A DNA stretch of 64,000 nt from Alistipes sp. (lineage in GTDB: Bacteria > Bacteroidota > Bacteroidia > Bacteroidales > Rikenellaceae). Below, in pieces: positions 16,400 through 23,990 of the stretch. The stretch spans positions 44,715 through 108,714 of the forward strand of contig JAGAPT010000022.1 of the NCBI GenBank assembly GCA_017623115.1, read 5' to 3'. Position 1 is the first letter of the stretch. The number at the start of each line of letters is the position of its first letter. The notes beneath the pieces are model-generated. The model saw only the letters and a list, made by a program, of their open reading frames with translations, was not told where the DNA came from and ran no database searches. Both the position numbers and the translations under genes were made by a program.

Positions 16400-18166
16400 T
16401 TATTGTTTGGGATGTCGCCTTTTGTTGAGCAGTTGGATACATCTTGCTCCTTTGCGTTTCCCCTCCCTAATTTTGAAGAATAGTTCTATGTAGCGTTTGT
16501 CGACTCTCCCATAAGGTTCTATCGAGTGTTGATCGAGTAATTTCTTCATGGTTGAGTTGATTTGTGCCACGGTTTCGACCTTGCCTTGTTGAAAGATGCG
16601 GTGAACATCATCCCATAATTCCGATTTGACTCGTAGAAGATGCTCTTTCTGCTGAACGGCCTTTTTGATAGCACTTTCTTTGTAGTTTAGCCGTTCAATC
16701 TCCTTCGCCGAGATTAGGAAACAACTGTGTATTTTATCCCTATATGGCTCCCCGATTATTTTGACCATCTCTTCTTCTGTTACTTGGCCGCCTTTCTTTT
16801 TGTAAATCTTTCTGGCGGCTCGGATAACATCTCGCCATAGCGCTGTTTTACTTTTGGAAGGTGAATCTAAACTAAACCTCTCCGCATCTGTCAAGTCGCA
16901 TTGCTTTGTATAGGTTTTTACATGGAAGGGAGCTTTTGAGTAAGCCCATTTCAAATTCTCCTTTGTTTGGTAATAGGCCTTGATTCGCTCATCATCAAAG
17001 GCGTTATCCCACATGAAGTAATTTCGCTTTCCTTGGGGTGTCATATAGATTTTGTGCTTCATCCCCTGTAAAGCCTGCTTCTTTGCCTCAAATTCATTGC
17101 GATTTTGAGCAGGCAGTGCATATATCTGTTGATACACTTTTTCATGGCTTTCCAATCGTTTTGTTAAGTCGGCTTTGGATAGGGCTACCATTTTGGGGGC
17201 TAAATTGGTGATGTGGCAGATACTAGCTGTTCCCTTTCTAAATCGGCCGATCGCTTGCACAACCTCTGTTGCAGGATCAATAGCTGAGAAAGGCGCACCA
17301 ATGACCTCGGACAAGATGACAACATACGGTTTGTAGGGCAACTCAATATCAACAGCCGAATAGAAACGGCTGGTAAAGAAACAAATCTCTGCAAATTGAT
17401 CTTGCAAGATATCGTAACAGCGATTATAGCCTTTCTCCCGCAACTTTTTTACACTTTTCTCGCTACAGTATACTTGGCTTCGCTCCTCCAAATGTAATCG
17501 TTCGATGATACGGAGGATAGTATCCGTAGAGTTGATAAAGACACAGATGTGTTCTTTGTGCTTAGCTATAAAGCGATCCAGCACTTCCACGGTGTTATTC
17601 GTAAAGCATAGGTTAAGGTGTTGTTTGTAGTCATATGTCGGCTGTATTTTCACCACCGAGAAGCCCTGCTCTCTAAAACGAGGATCGCTTGGTATGATTG
17701 GGGTTGCTGAAACCATCGCCTTCTTTGAGAAGGCAAAGAAATCATCGATTGGTAAAGCTATATCACCTCGATAGCCAACATCTTGGATGATCTTCTCGCA
17801 TTCGTCAAAGAGCAGGAAGAAGTCTTGTTGATAGTTCGGCCATACTTTTTCTAGAGCGGGGCGGACTTTACTGCCGAAACCCTCAGGGGTTGTGACTATT
17901 TTACGCCACCCCTCTTTTTGAAGATACGCTACCACTTGTTCCATTGAAATCGCCTCATATACGGGTAGCACATGAGGATGTTTTTCAGCCTTACCTCGTA
18001 TCACAGGCACATTCGGCTCGATGATAATCGAGTGCCTCGGGGCATTAATTTCAAGTGTCGTTGCGCCACATCCAGTGATTTGCTTGTTCAAGAGAACATT
18101 GCTTGGAATCTGATCCAGTACATCGGACAAGTATTGTCCGAGATTGATAGGTATGATCTGTCCCAT
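16400..18166 (-). CDS. SF2 helicase-like protein with a Lys-less Walker A
   Basis: A 588-residue protein with an SF2 helicase layout: motif I-like QITGCGATTLEI (about 29-40), motif II LLFDECEKI (about 120), motif III MVSATP, and a motif VI-like QAIGRFRKG near 310. About 270 residues of unrecognised C-terminal region follow. The P-loop reads GCGATT rather than GxGKT, so the usual catalytic Lys is an Ala. The Walker B and arginine-finger regions look intact. It has its own TACTTTTG promoter and a terminator. It may be an initiator or remodelling factor of the element; ATPase ability is doubtful. Confidence 0.78.
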   Translation of the reverse strand: MGQIIPINLGQYLSDVLDQIPSNVLLNKQITGCGATTLEINAPRHSIIIEPNVPVIRGKAEKHPHVLPVYEAISMEQVVAYLQKEGWRKIVTTPEGFGSKVRPALEKVWPNYQQDFFLLFDECEKIIQDVGYRGDIALPIDDFFAFSKKAMVSATPIIPSDPRFREQGFSVVKIQPTYDYKQHLNLCFTNNTVEVLDRFIAKHKEHICVFINSTDTILRIIERLHLEERSQVYCSEKSVKKLREKGYNRCYDILQDQFAEICFFTSRFYSAVDIELPYKPYVVILSEVIGAPFSAIDPATEVVQAIGRFRKGTASICHITNLAPKMVALSKADLTKRLESHEKVYQQIYALPAQNRNEFEAKKQALQGMKHKIYMTPQGKRNYFMWDNAFDDERIKAYYQTKENLKWAYSKAPFHVKTYTKQCDLTDAERFSLDSPSKSKTALWRDVIRAARKIYKKKGGQVTEEEMVKIIGEPYRDKIHSCFLISAKEIERLNYKESAIKKAVQQKEHLLRVKSELWDDVHRIFQQGKVETVAQINSTMKKLLDQHSIEPYGRVDKRYIELFFKIREGKRKGARCIQLLNKRRHPKQ

Positions 18167-18200
18167 ATAAATATTGAATGTTAAACATTAATATATGGCA

Positions 18201-18208
18201 CAAAAGTA
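18201..18208 (-). promoter_or_regulatory. -7 box of the helicase-like gene
   Basis: Minus-strand TACTTTTG 34 bp before the ATG at 18166. Confidence 0.55.
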
Positions 18209-18293
18209 CGGCAAGAAAATGGCTACAAAGAATCCATTTAGGAGAAGAACATAGACTGATTTTTTAGGGATTTTTCTTCAAAAATGAGGGAAC

Positions 18294-19175
18294 TTATGAA
18301 TATAGATCCTCGTACTCTTTTAGGGGCACTTTCCCTAAATCTTCAAGGCTACAAGGTCGGTAAAGATCCAAAGACGGCTCTATGGCGATGGACAAAGCAT
18401 GATTTAGGCGTGTTCGGATACTTTTGATAGCCATTTTTTCCTCCTGAAATTGATAAAAGGAACTATCAAAACAGCGTATGAGACGATAAATAAAACGGCA
18501 AATACCATTGCTAATGGCGGTTGTTTCCCGTGAGAATTGTTTCAGAAGTTTATAGGTCCCCACCATCACATCTGTAATAAATTTATCGTCTTGCGGACGC
18601 CCTCCTTTCTTATTCTTAAGAGCTTTATATTTCATTTGAACATTGGGCACATGTTCCTCGCAGTATTTTTTGAGCGCCCGACACAGATAATTGTCGTAGT
18701 TGTTTAACACTATTTTCTCGCTCGTTTGCGAAATCAACTCAATCCGTTGTTCGGTATGCCGTTTTTTTTGCATCGAAACACAGAATCTATACAATCGTAT
18801 CAATTCATCTTCTATACGATCTCGGTAGAAGTGATCGATATCCCAATTGAATGAATTTTCATCAGCATAGGCTTTTTCTAAGATGCTCTTTGCAAGGTAA
18901 CACATATATACTCCTTGCACCGCACTCAGTATGGACTGTTGACCACACATATCAATTCCCGCTTTCTGGAAATAACAGCAAATGGTTGTTTCTGCAAATA
19001 GTTCTCCTATTTCTGTTGAAGCCCACAGTTGCACGGTTTCGGGCGGGATAGAACCTTTGTAGTCCTCATAATTGACCAGAAAAGAGAGGTTGGAAGTTAT
19101 TCCGTAAAATTGCGAGGTGAGTTGCTTCATCTGTTGAAACTCATCCCATGTAAGCGTTAGTTTAATGATCGCCAT
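18294..19175 (-). CDS. Hypothetical island protein of 293 residues
   Basis: A 293-residue, mainly helical, soluble protein with no signal peptide. A basic patch KNKKGGRPQDDKF sits near residue 190. I do not recognise the family. It is alone between the integrase terminator and the helicase-like gene, with its own TACCTTTG promoter box 20 bp upstream. A place next to the integrase suggests a role in control or maintenance of the element, but nothing in the sequence proves this. Confidence 0.65.
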   Translation of the reverse strand: MAIIKLTLTWDEFQQMKQLTSQFYGITSNLSFLVNYEDYKGSIPPETVQLWASTEIGELFAETTICCYFQKAGIDMCGQQSILSAVQGVYMCYLAKSILEKAYADENSFNWDIDHFYRDRIEDELIRLYRFCVSMQKKRHTEQRIELISQTSEKIVLNNYDNYLCRALKKYCEEHVPNVQMKYKALKNKKGGRPQDDKFITDVMVGTYKLLKQFSRETTAISNGICRFIYRLIRCFDSSFYQFQEEKMAIKSIRTRLNHALSIAIEPSLDLYRPCSLEDLGKVPLKEYEDLYS

Positions 19176-19195
19176 AGCTGGATTGTTGGTGCAAT

Positions 19196-19203
19196 CAAAG
19201 GTA
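19196..19203 (-). promoter_or_regulatory. -7 box of the 293-aa gene
   Basis: Minus-strand TACCTTTG lies 20 bp before the ATG at 19175. Confidence 0.55.
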
Positions 19204-19211
19204 CAAAAAAA

Positions 19212-19267
19212 AAGGACAAACTTTACCGAGGGGCCTTAAAAAAGCCCCTACGGCAAAGTCCGTCCTT
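19212..19267 (-). terminator. Integrase terminator, mirror image of the left-end hairpin
   Basis: A long imperfect stem (19212-19233 with 19244-19267), overlapping the integrase stop codon, is followed by nine T on the minus strand. Its sequence resembles 4947-4996 read on the opposite strand, including the arms GGACAAACTTT and AAAGTCCGTCC. Confidence 0.82.
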
Positions 19268-20477
19268 ACAGCAAATGTTGCATCGCCTCATTAATCTGCT
19301 CATTTTCGAATGAGTCGAGATAGATTTGAGTTGTTGACAGGTTGGAGTGTCCAAGAGATTCGCTGATTAACGCAACACTTACTCCCGATCGTTTGAGAAC
19401 AGTTGCATAGGTATGACGGGCCACATAGGTCGTGAGCGGAAAATCTAAGCCGATTTGCTTGCCCAAAATTCTCAAAGCACAATTGACCTTGCGGAGCGTC
19501 TTGTGAATACGATCATACACTTGTTGCGGTGTTCTGTGGTTGGATCGATCAAGAATTGGGAATATATAGTCTTCGGAGTCGTGCTCCGTATGGCTATATC
19601 TTTCAACAATTGTAGTTGCAATGGGGGTTAGTTGCAACGAAATAAGGCGTTGTGTTTTATGACGATAATAACTCACCCTTCCCTGCGTAATGTTTAGATA
19701 GCGTAGTCGTGCAATATCTCCAAAATTCATTCCTGCGGTAAAGTAGGAGAAGACAAAAAGATCTCTGGCTAAGCGAGAATAATGATTTTGGGAATTTGAT
19801 GGAATGGAAAGCTCTATTAGTCTGCGCACATCATCTTTGGCGATTGCTCGCTTGCGGGTGGTTGTCCACAAAGCACCTACCTGAAAAAGGTTAAACGGAT
19901 TTTGTTGAACGGCAAATTTTCCCGTTTTAATCGCTTTATTATAGATTGCTTTTAAGATGGCAAAACGAGTTGCAATACTGTTGGACTGATTGCCGCGTTC
20001 TCTAAAAAAACGCTCTAAATTCTGTAAATAAGTCAGATCTATTTGTTCCAGAGCCATTTGGACTGATTGAAATTCCGACAGCACTTTCAATGCATAGCGA
20101 TGTTTGTTGGCAGATTGAATTTTCCCAAGCGCATTCAGTCGCTCGATTTCTGCCACAAAACCATCTTCAATAGTCATCCCCAAATTGCGTTCTTTCGATT
20201 CCAAGAGTGTTTGGAATGTAATGGGAATATCCAACGCTTCGAGGCGTTGCATCTTTTTCTGATAGGCGGAGACCTGTTTGTCGAGCAGGCTCTGTAACGC
20301 AGCCCTATTCGGACAATCGGGCAAAAGCATTTCGCTCTCTTGATTCCAATAGCAGGCCTCCACAGATACCCCTAAGGAGACCATTTTTGTGGTGCGATTG
20401 TGACTAAAACGCAACATCAACGGCGATTGTCCATCTTTGTTTCTCTTTTGCGTTCGTAAAATAACTTTGATTTTCAT
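19266..20477 (-). CDS. Tyrosine recombinase (island integrase)
   Basis: A 403-residue site-specific recombinase of the Bacteroidota phage-integrase type. Arm-binding and SAM-like core-binding domains occupy about 1-200, and the catalytic domain follows. Catalytic residues in view: Lys in YYRHKTQ, HxxR in ARHTYA, His in LGHSNLSTT and nucleophile Tyr in IYLDSF. The first Arg position reads AGMNFGDIARLRY, with Asn in place of Arg, a substitution I associate with a subgroup of this phylum's integrases such as the IntDOT relatives. Start taken at the ATG 20477; a TTG at 20498 is possible. It lies 149 bp inside the tRNA repeat, so it is the enzyme that integrated the island. Confidence 0.93.
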   Translation of the reverse strand: MKIKVILRTQKRNKDGQSPLMLRFSHNRTTKMVSLGVSVEACYWNQESEMLLPDCPNRAALQSLLDKQVSAYQKKMQRLEALDIPITFQTLLESKERNLGMTIEDGFVAEIERLNALGKIQSANKHRYALKVLSEFQSVQMALEQIDLTYLQNLERFFRERGNQSNSIATRFAILKAIYNKAIKTGKFAVQQNPFNLFQVGALWTTTRKRAIAKDDVRRLIELSIPSNSQNHYSRLARDLFVFSYFTAGMNFGDIARLRYLNITQGRVSYYRHKTQRLISLQLTPIATTIVERYSHTEHDSEDYIFPILDRSNHRTPQQVYDRIHKTLRKVNCALRILGKQIGLDFPLTTYVARHTYATVLKRSGVSVALISESLGHSNLSTTQIYLDSFENEQINEAMQHLL

Positions 20478-20520
20478 TGACTTGCAATCTTTCAGCAAGC
20501 GAATGTGTGATGTGATTTTG

Positions 20521-20541
20521 GGTACAACTTTAGGTACAACA
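20521..20541 (+). repeat. Putative integrase arm-type site, right end
   Basis: Two copies of GGTACAAC, 12 bp apart, in the same orientation as the near-identical copy at 4816-4836. They lie 85 bp inside the right repeat and upstream of the integrase start, so they could also take part in autoregulation. Confidence 0.5.
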
Positions 20542-20592
20542 TTTCCCTAAGAAGAGCCTTTTTTACCCCTATTTGAGTCGATTTTCCCAAAC

Positions 20593-20622
20593 AAAAAAGG
20601 AGTTACATTGCTGTAACTCCTT
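20593..20622 (-). terminator. Island-supplied terminator of tRNA-Thr
   Basis: A perfect 10-bp stem (20597-20606 with 20613-20622) followed by T residues on the minus strand, 10 bp downstream of the tRNA 3' end. It lies inside the island and replaces the original one now at 4656-4694. Confidence 0.85.
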
Positions 20623-20625
20623 GAT

Positions 20626-20679
20626 TTTTTGAGCCGAAACCGAGATTTGAACTCGGGACCCCTTCATTACGAGTGAAGT
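20626..20679 (-). repeat. Right attachment-site repeat inside tRNA-Thr
   Basis: Identical over 54 bp to 4694-4747. This copy completes the tRNA gene, so the insertion is neutral for tRNA function. Confidence 0.93.
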
Positions 20680-20703
20680 GCTCTACCGCTGAGCTATTTC
20701 GGC
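20632..20703 (-). tRNA. tRNA-Thr (anticodon CGT)
   Basis: A 72-nt cloverleaf on the minus strand: acceptor GCCGAAA paired with TTTCGGC, discriminator T, D arm GCTC/GAGC, anticodon arm CTTCA-CTCGTAA-TGAAG with anticodon CGT, 5-nt variable loop, T arm CCGAG-TTCAAAT-CTCGG. CCA is not encoded. It decodes ACG. Its 3' half was provided by the island, as shown by the duplicate at 4694-4747. Confidence 0.97.
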
Positions 20704-20795
20704 CTGTCGGGACTCGTGTTCCCGTTTCGGTGTGCAAATATCGAAAAAAAATTTAATTCCCACAACTTTTTTGTAAAAAAATGCACTTTTCTTCT

Positions 20796-20803
20796 TATCT
20801 TCG
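20796..20803 (+). promoter_or_regulatory. -7 box of the CstA-like gene
   Basis: TATCTTCG, a one-base variant of TATCTTTG, 17 bp before the ATG at 20821. Confidence 0.55.
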
Positions 20804-20820
20804 CTCAAAATTGCTGTTCC

Positions 20821-22248
20821 ATGATTACTTTTTTCATCTGTTTAGCCCTATTGGTAACGGCTTATTTCACCTATGGCCGCTACTTGGAGCGTCAGGTGGG
20901 CATTGATCCCAATGCACAGACCCCCTGTCATCGACTGGCGGATGGTGTCGACTACATCCATCTCCCTCGCTGGCGCGTTTTCCTGATTCAACTCCTCAAC
21001 ATCGCCGGCACAGGTCCCATCTTTGGTGCGATTCTGGGTGCCTGCTATGGCCCCGTAGCCTTCCTGTGGATTACCCTCGGCGGTATTTTGATGGGGGCTA
21101 TGCACGATTTTCTCTCGGGCGTGATTCTCGTGCGCCACGACGGGCAGAGCATCCCCGAGGTCATTGGGCACTATTTGGGCGGTGGTGTGCGCCAATTTGT
21201 CCGCCTCGGCTCGGTTATCCTGCTGATTCTGGTGGGTGCCGTCTTTCTGTTGAGCCCCGCACAACTGCTCTCCGGCATGACCCCCGCCATTTCGACCTCA
21301 ACGTGGGTATGGATCATTCTGGCCTACTACATCATCGCCACGATGCTCCCCATCGACAAGGTCATCGGACGCATCTACCCCCTCTTTGGTATCGCACTGA
21401 TCGGCATGGCACTCGGACTGCTGGGGGCCGTCATCATTGGCGACTACTCGATTCCCGAACTCACGACGCTGCGCAATTTCCAACTCAACACCGAGAAGTT
21501 ACCCATCGTTCCCACCCTCTTCATCACCATCGCCTGCGGTGCTATCTCCGGCTTTCATGCCACACAATCTCCGCTGATGGCACGTTGCGTGGGTAACGAA
21601 CGCGAGTGTCGCCCCGTCTTCTACGGTGCAATGATCTCCGAGAGCATCATTGCCCTGATTTGGGCAGCCGTAGCGATGGCCTTCTTCGGAGGGGTCGAGG
21701 AGTTGGGGCTCCAACTCAAAGAGCATGGTGGCAGTGCCGCATGGGCCGTCGACACCATCTCTTCGGGCATGCTGGGCATTGCCGGAGGCATCTTGGCACT
21801 GCTCGGCGTGGTCGCTGCACCCATCACCTCGGGCGATACAGCCTTCCGCTCGGCACGTCTGATTATTGCCGATGTGCTCCACATCGACCAACGCCCCTTG
21901 TGGAAGCGTTTCGCCATCTGCATTCCTATTTTCATCATCGGCTACTGGATTACGACCATCAACTTCGATGTCGTATGGCGTTATTTCGCCTGGTCGAATC
22001 AGACATTGGCTGTCTTTGTATTGTGGACCATCACGGTCTATCTGGCACGTCGCAAGGCGAATCATTACATTGCCCTGCTACCGGCGATCCTGATGACCTT
22101 CATCTGCGCCTCGTTCCTCTTCGTGTCGGATCAATTCTTCGGCATGGAGAATCGCACCATAGCCTACCTACTGGGAGCCGTGCTGACCCTGTTTATCACC
22201 ATTATCATGCTTCGCAAACTCTGCCATGACACCAAGAGCGCAGCTTAA
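20821..22248 (+). CDS. cstA: CstA-family transporter (carbon starvation protein A)
   Basis: An inner-membrane transporter of the CstA/BtsT family, which takes up peptides or pyruvate by proton symport under nutrient limitation. The 475 residues have about 13 hydrophobic helices. Family signatures seen are the early TYGRYLERQVG, HFLIQLLNIAG-type segment (VFLIQLLNIAGTGPIFGAIL), the acidic MHDFLSGVI, DGQSIPEVIG, and SGFHATQSPLMARC in the middle. The ATG at 20821 was preferred to an upstream in-frame ATG at 20716 because it directly follows the promoter. It is shorter than the 700-residue E. coli CstA, as is usual for the compact form in this phylum. The substrate here is not known. Confidence 0.88.
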   Translation: MITFFICLALLVTAYFTYGRYLERQVGIDPNAQTPCHRLADGVDYIHLPRWRVFLIQLLNIAGTGPIFGAILGACYGPVAFLWITLGGILMGAMHDFLSGVILVRHDGQSIPEVIGHYLGGGVRQFVRLGSVILLILVGAVFLLSPAQLLSGMTPAISTSTWVWIILAYYIIATMLPIDKVIGRIYPLFGIALIGMALGLLGAVIIGDYSIPELTTLRNFQLNTEKLPIVPTLFITIACGAISGFHATQSPLMARCVGNERECRPVFYGAMISESIIALIWAAVAMAFFGGVEELGLQLKEHGGSAAWAVDTISSGMLGIAGGILALLGVVAAPITSGDTAFRSARLIIADVLHIDQRPLWKRFAICIPIFIIGYWITTINFDVVWRYFAWSNQTLAVFVLWTITVYLARRKANHYIALLPAILMTFICASFLFVSDQFFGMENRTIAYLLGAVLTLFITIIMLRKLCHDTKSAA

Positions 22249-22915
22249 CCCCACTCCGGATCAAACCTTCGAGCTCATTGGCTCGGGGCCCTACGACTTT
22301 AATAAGGTATTGACCGATGCCCGCACGCTCCAGGAGCGGGGCGAGGTCGAGGCAGCCTGCAACCATCGCTACCAAGCCTTCCAACGCCTGATGGCTCTCC
22401 TGCCCGATGACGAGGAGGTCATCCTGGAATGGAACCACCGCAATTCGCGTGCAGCACTCGAGCTGCTGCATGCCTCGGCCATTGACCACTTCCTGATTGG
22501 CGATTTCGAGATGTCGGCAGCCCTGCTGGAGTTGCTGCTCGAACTCGACCCCGAGGACCATTTGGAGGGGAGCACCCTCTTGGCCTTCGACTACCAGGCG
22601 ATGGACGAGCAGGAGCTCTTCGATGAGGTGATCAACGACGTATCGGACAAGCAGGCCGAGCGGGTCATTCTGATGCTGTGGGCAGGATTTCAACGGGAGG
22701 GGCACCTGCCCGAGGGGGAGCTGATTCGCCTGCGCGACCGTTTTGCCCCCTACTATCGGGAGTTCCGTGCCGACGAGCATCCGGCCGACGAGGCCTATCT
22801 CCGCTCCATTGAGAGCGAACGTCCGACCCCCGAAGCCGAGGCGCGCGAGTTGTGGTTGCGCACCGAATCGCTCTGGGCGCGCTTCCCCGACTTTATCGAG
22901 GCACTCAAACAATAA
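22226..22915 (+). CDS. Helical-repeat (TPR-like) hypothetical protein
   Basis: A 229-residue acidic, soluble, mainly helical protein. Spaced Ala/Leu/Glu helix pairs such as AIDHFLIGDFEMSAALLELLLELDPED resemble a tetratricopeptide repeat, suggesting protein-protein contacts. No catalytic motif or signal seen. It starts at ATG 22226, overlapping the end of cstA by 23 bp, so the two are probably translationally coupled, followed by a strong terminator. Whether it serves the transporter is unknown. Confidence 0.7.
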   Translation: MTPRAQLNPTPDQTFELIGSGPYDFNKVLTDARTLQERGEVEAACNHRYQAFQRLMALLPDDEEVILEWNHRNSRAALELLHASAIDHFLIGDFEMSAALLELLLELDPEDHLEGSTLLAFDYQAMDEQELFDEVINDVSDKQAERVILMLWAGFQREGHLPEGELIRLRDRFAPYYREFRADEHPADEAYLRSIESERPTPEAEARELWLRTESLWARFPDFIEALKQ

Positions 22916-22922
22916 GCATACA

Positions 22923-22958
22923 ACAAGCGGGGCTGTTCAAGAGAACAGCCCCGCTTGT
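22923..22958. terminator. Bidirectional terminator between the TPR-like gene and asd
   Basis: A perfect 16-bp stem (22923-22938 with 22943-22958) with an AAGA loop lies between converging genes. Confidence 0.88.
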
Positions 22959-22972
22959 TATCCAGCTATACA

Positions 22973-23965
22973 TTAAATCAGCGACTCGAGAATCTGCACT
23001 GCATTGAGTGCCGCGCCCTTACGAATCTGATCGCTTACGCACCAGAACGTAAGCCCGTTCTCCGTTGCAATATCTTTGCGAATACGCCCCACATAGACCG
23101 GATCACACCCGGCCAGGAAGAGTGGCATGGGATACTGCTTCGCTGCGGGCTCATCCATCACCACGACACCGGGTGCCGAAGCAAAGGCCTCACGCGCCTC
23201 CTCAACCGAGATAGCACGCTCGGTCTCGACCCAGATGCTCTCCGAGTGGGCACGCATCACCGGCACACGCACACAGGTCGCCGACACAGCGACATCCGAG
23301 TGCATGATTTTTCGGGTTTCGTGATACATCTTCATCTCCTCCTTCGTGTAGTCGTTCTCCGTAAAGACATCGATGTGCGGAATCACGTTATAGGCGAGCT
23401 GGAAGGCAAATTTCTCCACCGTAGGCTCCTTACCCTCGACCAACTCGGCATACTGCTGCTCCAATTCGGCCATCGCCGAGGCACCGGCACCCGAAGCTGA
23501 TTGGTAGGTCGATACATGCACCCGCTTGATGTGCGACAGCCGCTCGATGGCATTCAGGGCCACCACCATCTGAATCGTCGTGCAGTTCGGGTTAGCAATG
23601 ATTCGACGCGGTGCATGCTTGGCATCGGCCGCATTGACCTCGGGGACTACAAGGGGGACATCCGCCTCCATACGGAAAGCCGACGAGTTGTCAATCATGA
23701 TCGTTCCATGCTTGGTAATAGTCTCGGCAAACTCACGCGAGGTCGAAGCCCCGGCCGAGGTGAGGGCAAAGTCGATGCCCTTAAAATCGTCGTTGTGCTG
23801 CAACAATTTCACGGTCAGTTCACGACCACGAAATTGGTAGGTTGTACCGGCACTGCGCGGCGAACCAAACAGCACCAACTCGTCAATTGGCAAATCGCGA
23901 TGCTCCAAGATACGCAGGAACTCCTGCCCCACAGCACCCGAAACGCCCACAATGGCTACTTTCAT
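22973..23965 (-). CDS. asd: Aspartate-semialdehyde dehydrogenase
   Basis: Reduces aspartyl phosphate to aspartate semialdehyde with NADPH, the branch point to Lys/diaminopimelate, Thr and Met. The 330 residues have the N-terminal nucleotide loop [11 protein letters not shown], the SAGASTS turn, the catalytic Cys in [16 protein letters not shown], and the catalytic His in [11 protein letters not shown]. Length is normal. The gene follows PBP1A by 25 bp on the same strand, which joins a supply step for diaminopimelate to cell-wall polymerisation; the pairing is seen, its meaning inferred. Confidence 0.97.
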   Translation of the reverse strand: MKVAIVGVSGAVGQEFLRILEHRDLPIDELVLFGSPRSAGTTYQFRGRELTVKLLQHNDDFKGIDFALTSAGASTSREFAETITKHGTIMIDNSSAFRMEADVPLVVPEVNAADAKHAPRRIIANPNCTTIQMVVALNAIERLSHIKRVHVSTYQSASGAGASAMAELEQQYAELVEGKEPTVEKFAFQLAYNVIPHIDVFTENDYTKEEMKMYHETRKIMHSDVAVSATCVRVPVMRAHSESIWVETERAISVEEAREAFASAPGVVVMDEPAAKQYPMPLFLAGCDPVYVGRIRKDIATENGLTFWCVSDQIRKGAALNAVQILESLI

Positions 23966-23990
23966 CTTCTATCTTTCTCTTTAGGGTTTA

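Larger units (their letters stand above)
4694..20679. mobile_element. Genomic island of about 15.9 kb inserted in tRNA-Thr(CGT)
   Basis: Seen: a 54-bp direct repeat of the tRNA 3' half at both ends, a tyrosine integrase immediately inside the tRNA end, every gene on the minus strand, and visibly more AT-rich sequence and different codon use from the flanks. Gene order from the tRNA end is integrase, 293-aa unknown, helicase-like, RecA-like ATPase, DUF3871, 157-aa coiled-coil protein, zinc-ribbon protein, two membrane-linked proteins, 150-aa protein, 429-aa zinc-cluster membrane protein, lipoprotein, ADP-ribosylglycohydrolase remnant, lipoprotein, chimeric remnant, lipoprotein. No relaxase, coupling protein, conjugation or virion genes are seen. 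It may be a satellite, an element mobilised in trans, or an eroded prophage or ICE; which one is inference. Confidence 0.9.

Noticed and set aside
18314-19175. The 293-aa island protein as a DNA-binding repressor
   Set aside because: The basic GGRPQDDK patch suggested an AT-hook-like core, but a single patch with no helix-turn-helix is not enough.
4694-20679. Classification of the island as an ICE or complete prophage
   Set aside because: No relaxase, coupling protein, tra genes, terminase, capsid or lysis genes could be recognised.
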